From Eubacteriales bacterium (lineage in GTDB: Bacteria > Bacillota > Clostridia > Oscillospirales > CAG-382): DNA of 7,914 nt. Positions 5,917 through 7,914 of the stretch are shown piece by piece (position 1 is the first letter of the stretch; every line of letters begins with the position of its first letter). Both the position numbers and the translations under genes were made by a program. Where the stretch lies: the NCBI GenBank assembly GCA_028701715.1, contig JAQVQF010000110.1, forward strand, positions 1 to 7,914. Direction: 5' to 3'. A model generated the notes under the pieces. It saw only the letters and a program-made list of their open reading frames with translations, did no database searches and was not told the origin of the DNA.

Positions 5917-7212
5917 ATGTTCAGTCTGCTTATAAAAATATCCACCCGCCTGGTTTCCGCCGCGATTCTTATCGTTATGGCGATGGGGTTTATATATTTA
6001 GCCTCCACCCGCTCCCTGCCCTTCCTTCCCGAGGAAGGACAGGAATACAGCATTATCGACGACAATTCGGAATCGGATATTTCCGAGGATCAAAGCCATA
6101 TTGATATTTCGGGTGACAATTCCGAATCGGGAAACACCTCGGGTGAAAATGACTTCGACATAGCCGAATATCTCGAATCGTTTGATAGCGTATCCCCGTC
6201 CAATCTCACCAAACCGGTCTCGGAATATAAATATGACAAAGCAACGCAAAAGCTGCTGTTATATAACGATATTTCCGCGCTCGGAAATCTGACCGGCATA
6301 AGCCTTGACGTCAGGATGGGTTTTGTTTTCGCGGGGGACAGGATTTTTACTGCCAATCTGACCGATGTGACCGAATTGCTCGGCGGATATACCTTTACCG
6401 GGCAGCGCGACCTCTACGGAAACCCTCTTTTCAGCAAAGGAGGAGCGTATTATTACCTCGATTCCTCCTCGGTAATCCAGCCTTCGGACTTTTCCGCCGT
6501 CACCGATAAACGAGGATTCGATTTCGACATACCGATTTATTTGGGCGTGCAGGACAGCAATATAAAGCGTATATATTATAAGAATAATCCCGAAGGGCAA
6601 AAATTCGGTTATTACGGCAACGGACGCGTTTATGCGAATTATTGTACCGAGGCTTTTGCTTTTACCAACGGCAGGGGATGCGTCATAAGAACGGAAAAAG
6701 GGGTTGCGACCATTGAAATATATTCCGATTTCTTTTATGAACACGGCGGAAACCTTATCGCTTCCGGTTATTATCCTCCGTTACAGCGCGGATTATACTC
6801 CATAGGATTCTTTTATTTTGACGATGGCTTTACCCGTGTCCGTATAAAAAATACCAACGGTACATTTGAGGAAGCTTTGATAGATATAAACGGAAAGCTC
6901 TTGAGGCTGCTTGACGATTATGCTCTTGTCAGCTATTCCGACAGTATGCTTCTTGTCGGAAACGGCATGTATTACGGATATATGACCAACAACCTCAACT
7001 GGGTAACAAATCCTGTGTTTATCTACGCTGAGCCTTTTTTGGAAGGGCTTGCGGTGGTCGGTACCCGCGACGGTAAATACGGAGTTATCGACACGCAGGG
7101 TAATTATGTTATAAAGCCCGTGTTCGACTCTGTTATACGCTGCTCGGGCGGCTTGATGGCGGCATATTCGGAATCTGACGGCTGGTCGGTTTTCGTCAAA
7201 GTTTATTTGTAA
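5917..7212 (+). CDS. Membrane-anchored WG-repeat protein of unknown function, 431 aa
   Basis: The N-terminus (KISTRLVSAAILIVMAMGF, about 7-30) is a positively flanked hydrophobic segment, read as an uncleaved signal anchor; no lipobox cysteine is seen. It is followed by a low-complexity Asp/Glu/Ser linker (about 39-90) with DNSES at 49-53 and 67-71. From about 230 the chain resembles WG (KWG) beta-repeats. The clearest unit is about 365-403, GLAVVGTRDGKYGVIDTQGNYVIKPVFD; more degenerate units lie near 240-275 and 295-330. Residues 100-225 are not recognised. The likely topology is a short cytoplasmic end, one membrane pass and an extracytoplasmic repeat domain. WG-repeat proteins are common in Clostridia but mostly of undefined role, possibly binding a surface ligand or protein. 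The start ATG at 5917 has AAAGGCGG 6 nt upstream. Monocistronic, with its own promoter and terminator. Confidence 0.85.
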   Translation: MFSLLIKISTRLVSAAILIVMAMGFIYLASTRSLPFLPEEGQEYSIIDDNSESDISEDQSHIDISGDNSESGNTSGENDFDIAEYLESFDSVSPSNLTKPVSEYKYDKATQKLLLYNDISALGNLTGISLDVRMGFVFAGDRIFTANLTDVTELLGGYTFTGQRDLYGNPLFSKGGAYYYLDSSSVIQPSDFSAVTDKRGFDFDIPIYLGVQDSNIKRIYYKNNPEGQKFGYYGNGRVYANYCTEAFAFTNGRGCVIRTEKGVATIEIYSDFFYEHGGNLIASGYYPPLQRGLYSIGFFYFDDGFTRVRIKNTNGTFEEALIDINGKLLRLLDDYALVSYSDSMLLVGNGMYYGYMTNNLNWVTNPVFIYAEPFLEGLAVVGTRDGKYGVIDTQGNYVIKPVFDSVIRCSGGLMAAYSESDGWSVFVKVYL

Positions 7213-7265
7213 TATTTCAGCTAAATATTAACAATAGTTCTATTAATTATTAATAATATATTAAA

Positions 7266-7308
7266 ATAAGCGGAGATTCATAAAAAGAAGCTCCGCTTAT
7301 ATTTTTTA
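7266..7308 (+). terminator. Rho-independent terminator after the WG-repeat gene
   Basis: Perfect 10-bp stem ATAAGCGGAG (7266-7275) / CTCCGCTTAT (7291-7300); the 15-nt loop can close further by TTC/GAA. It is followed by ATTTTTT (7301-7307). It lies about 54 nt past the stop at 7212, after a very AT-rich stretch that also holds a weak inverted pair AATATTT/AAATATT (7211-7229). Confidence 0.88.
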
Positions 7309-7320
7309 AAGAAAATATAC

Positions 7321-7349
7321 TTGCATTTTTTTCCTCATTTACCTACAAT
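7321..7349 (+). promoter_or_regulatory. Candidate glgB promoter
   Basis: TTGCAT (7321-7326, weak -35) and TACAAT (7344-7349, 5/6 to TATAAT) are 17 nt apart. The predicted start near 7356 would leave only about 17 nt before the ATG, with the SD right at the 5' end. The -10 zone CCTACAAT also resembles the sigma-E -10 CATACANT at 7 of 8 positions, and GCATTTTT (7323-7330) resembles its -35, but the 11-nt spacing is shorter than normal. Some promoter must lie here because a strong terminator precedes it. Confidence 0.4.
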
Positions 7350-7372
7350 GGTTTGTGAAAGGGGCGGATTAA

Positions 7373-7914
7373 ATGCCCGAACCGAACGATAAAACAACGG
7401 CGTTGAAAAACGAAACCGCGGAATATCTTTTCCATCAGGGGACCAACTTTAAATCCTTTGATTATCTCGGAGCGCACAAATTCGGAAACGGCTTTGTTTT
7501 CCGCGTTTGGGCTCCCAATGCCGACGGCGTGTATCTTACCGGCGATTTTAACGGCTGGGAGAATAATTTCCCGATGAAAAGAATAACCGAAGGCGGAATA
7601 TGGGCGGCTTATTTAACGCCCGGGGATTGCGGTGACGTTTCTTTCGGCGAAGGCTCCCGATATAAATATATAATTAAAAACGCGGATAAATCCGTTTATA
7701 AAGCAGATCCTTACGCTTTTTATTCCGAAACGAAATTAAACACCTCATCGTTATTTTGTGATATTGAAAATTATATCTGGGAAGACGACGAATATATGAA
7801 AAAACGTTCCGTTCTTGCCTCATATTTGGCCGCCGACAAAAGCCCTCCTCTACCCGTAAACATCTATGAAGTGCATCTCGGTTCCTGGAAAAAGCATTCC
7901 GACGTGAGCTATTA
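7373..7914 (+). CDS. glgB: 1,4-alpha-glucan branching enzyme GlgB, N-terminal 180 codons (3' end outside window)
   Basis: The frame opens at ATG 7373-7375, preceded by GAAAGGGG (7357-7364) about 8 nt away, and stays open to the window end. The start of the product reads MPEPNDKTTALKNETAEYLF. Residues 20-34 (FHQGTNFKSFDYLGA) are the N-terminal GlgB signature. Residues 40-62 (GFVFRVWAPNA...LTGDFNGW) are the CBM48/early-set carbohydrate domain, continuing to YKADPYAF (109-116). Residues 161-172 (PVNIYEVHLGSW) begin the GH13 alpha-amylase barrel. The catalytic Asp/Glu residues lie beyond the window. The enzyme transfers glucan chains to make alpha-1,6 branches in glycogen; Clostridia store glycogen before sporulation. 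Other glg genes, if clustered, would lie to the right. The complete gene would be about 600-700 codons. Confidence 0.93.
   Translation, partial: MPEPNDKTTALKNETAEYLFHQGTNFKSFDYLGAHKFGNGFVFRVWAPNADGVYLTGDFNGWENNFPMKRITEGGIWAAYLTPGDCGDVSFGEGSRYKYIIKNADKSVYKADPYAFYSETKLNTSSLFCDIENYIWEDDEYMKKRSVLASYLAADKSPPLPVNIYEVHLGSWKKHSDVSY

Noticed and set aside
7211..7229. AATATTT/AAATATT inverted pair over the WG-gene stop codon
   Set aside because: Entirely A-T pairs, no T-run of its own; the GC-containing hairpin at 7266-7300 is the convincing terminator.
1..7914. CRISPR array, insertion sequence, tRNA, rRNA or prophage remnants
   Set aside because: No regularly spaced repeats, transposase or integrase motifs, terminal inverted repeats, cloverleaf-like stretch or rRNA-like conserved sequence was found.

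Overview
The window looks like ordinary chromosome from an endospore-forming Firmicute, most likely a Clostridia member (perhaps Oscillospirales/Ruminococcaceae; that rank is a guess). The reasons are a complete spoIIA operon (spoIIAA-spoIIAB-sigF), strong AAAGG/AAGGAGG-type ribosome binding sites, sigma-A-type promoters in AT-rich spacers, a WG-repeat membrane-anchored protein, and moderate base composition. I see no transposon, integrase, phage gene, CRISPR array, tRNA or rRNA.

Layout: (1) 1-1298, plus strand: the 3' end of a TtcA-like PP-loop tRNA thiolase, then, 6 nt later, a PHP-domain metal-dependent hydrolase; the two look co-transcribed. (2) 1357-2898, minus strand: sigF, spoIIAB and spoIIAA (transcription order AA, AB, sigF), convergent with the PHP gene. 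A perfect 10-bp hairpin sits in the unusually wide AA-AB gap, and a repeat-rich upstream region probably carries the sporulation promoter. (3) 3043-5807, minus strand: rpsO then pnp, the widely conserved ribosomal protein S15/polynucleotide phosphorylase pair. It has a good promoter, a structured leader that looks autoregulatory, a GC-rich hairpin between the genes and a clean terminator after pnp. (4) 5854-7308, plus strand: a divergently transcribed, membrane-anchored WG-repeat protein with its own promoter and terminator. (5) 7321-7914, plus strand: the first 180 codons of glgB (glycogen branching enzyme), cut off by the window end.

Functionally, SpoIIAA/SpoIIAB/SigF form the partner switch that turns on forespore transcription after asymmetric division. 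S15 and PNPase link translation with mRNA turnover. GlgB belongs to glycogen storage. The PHP protein and the WG-repeat protein have no assignable specific function.

The most interesting non-coding signal is the rpsO leader. A bulged 8-bp hairpin has a UCCU loop lying within a 7-nt exact complement (GUCCUCC) of the rpsO Shine-Dalgarno sequence (GGAGGAC), which suggests a pseudoknot or SD-sequestration switch of the kind known for S15 autoregulation. I found no convincing wholly new multi-gene system; the gene content is mostly housekeeping plus sporulation.
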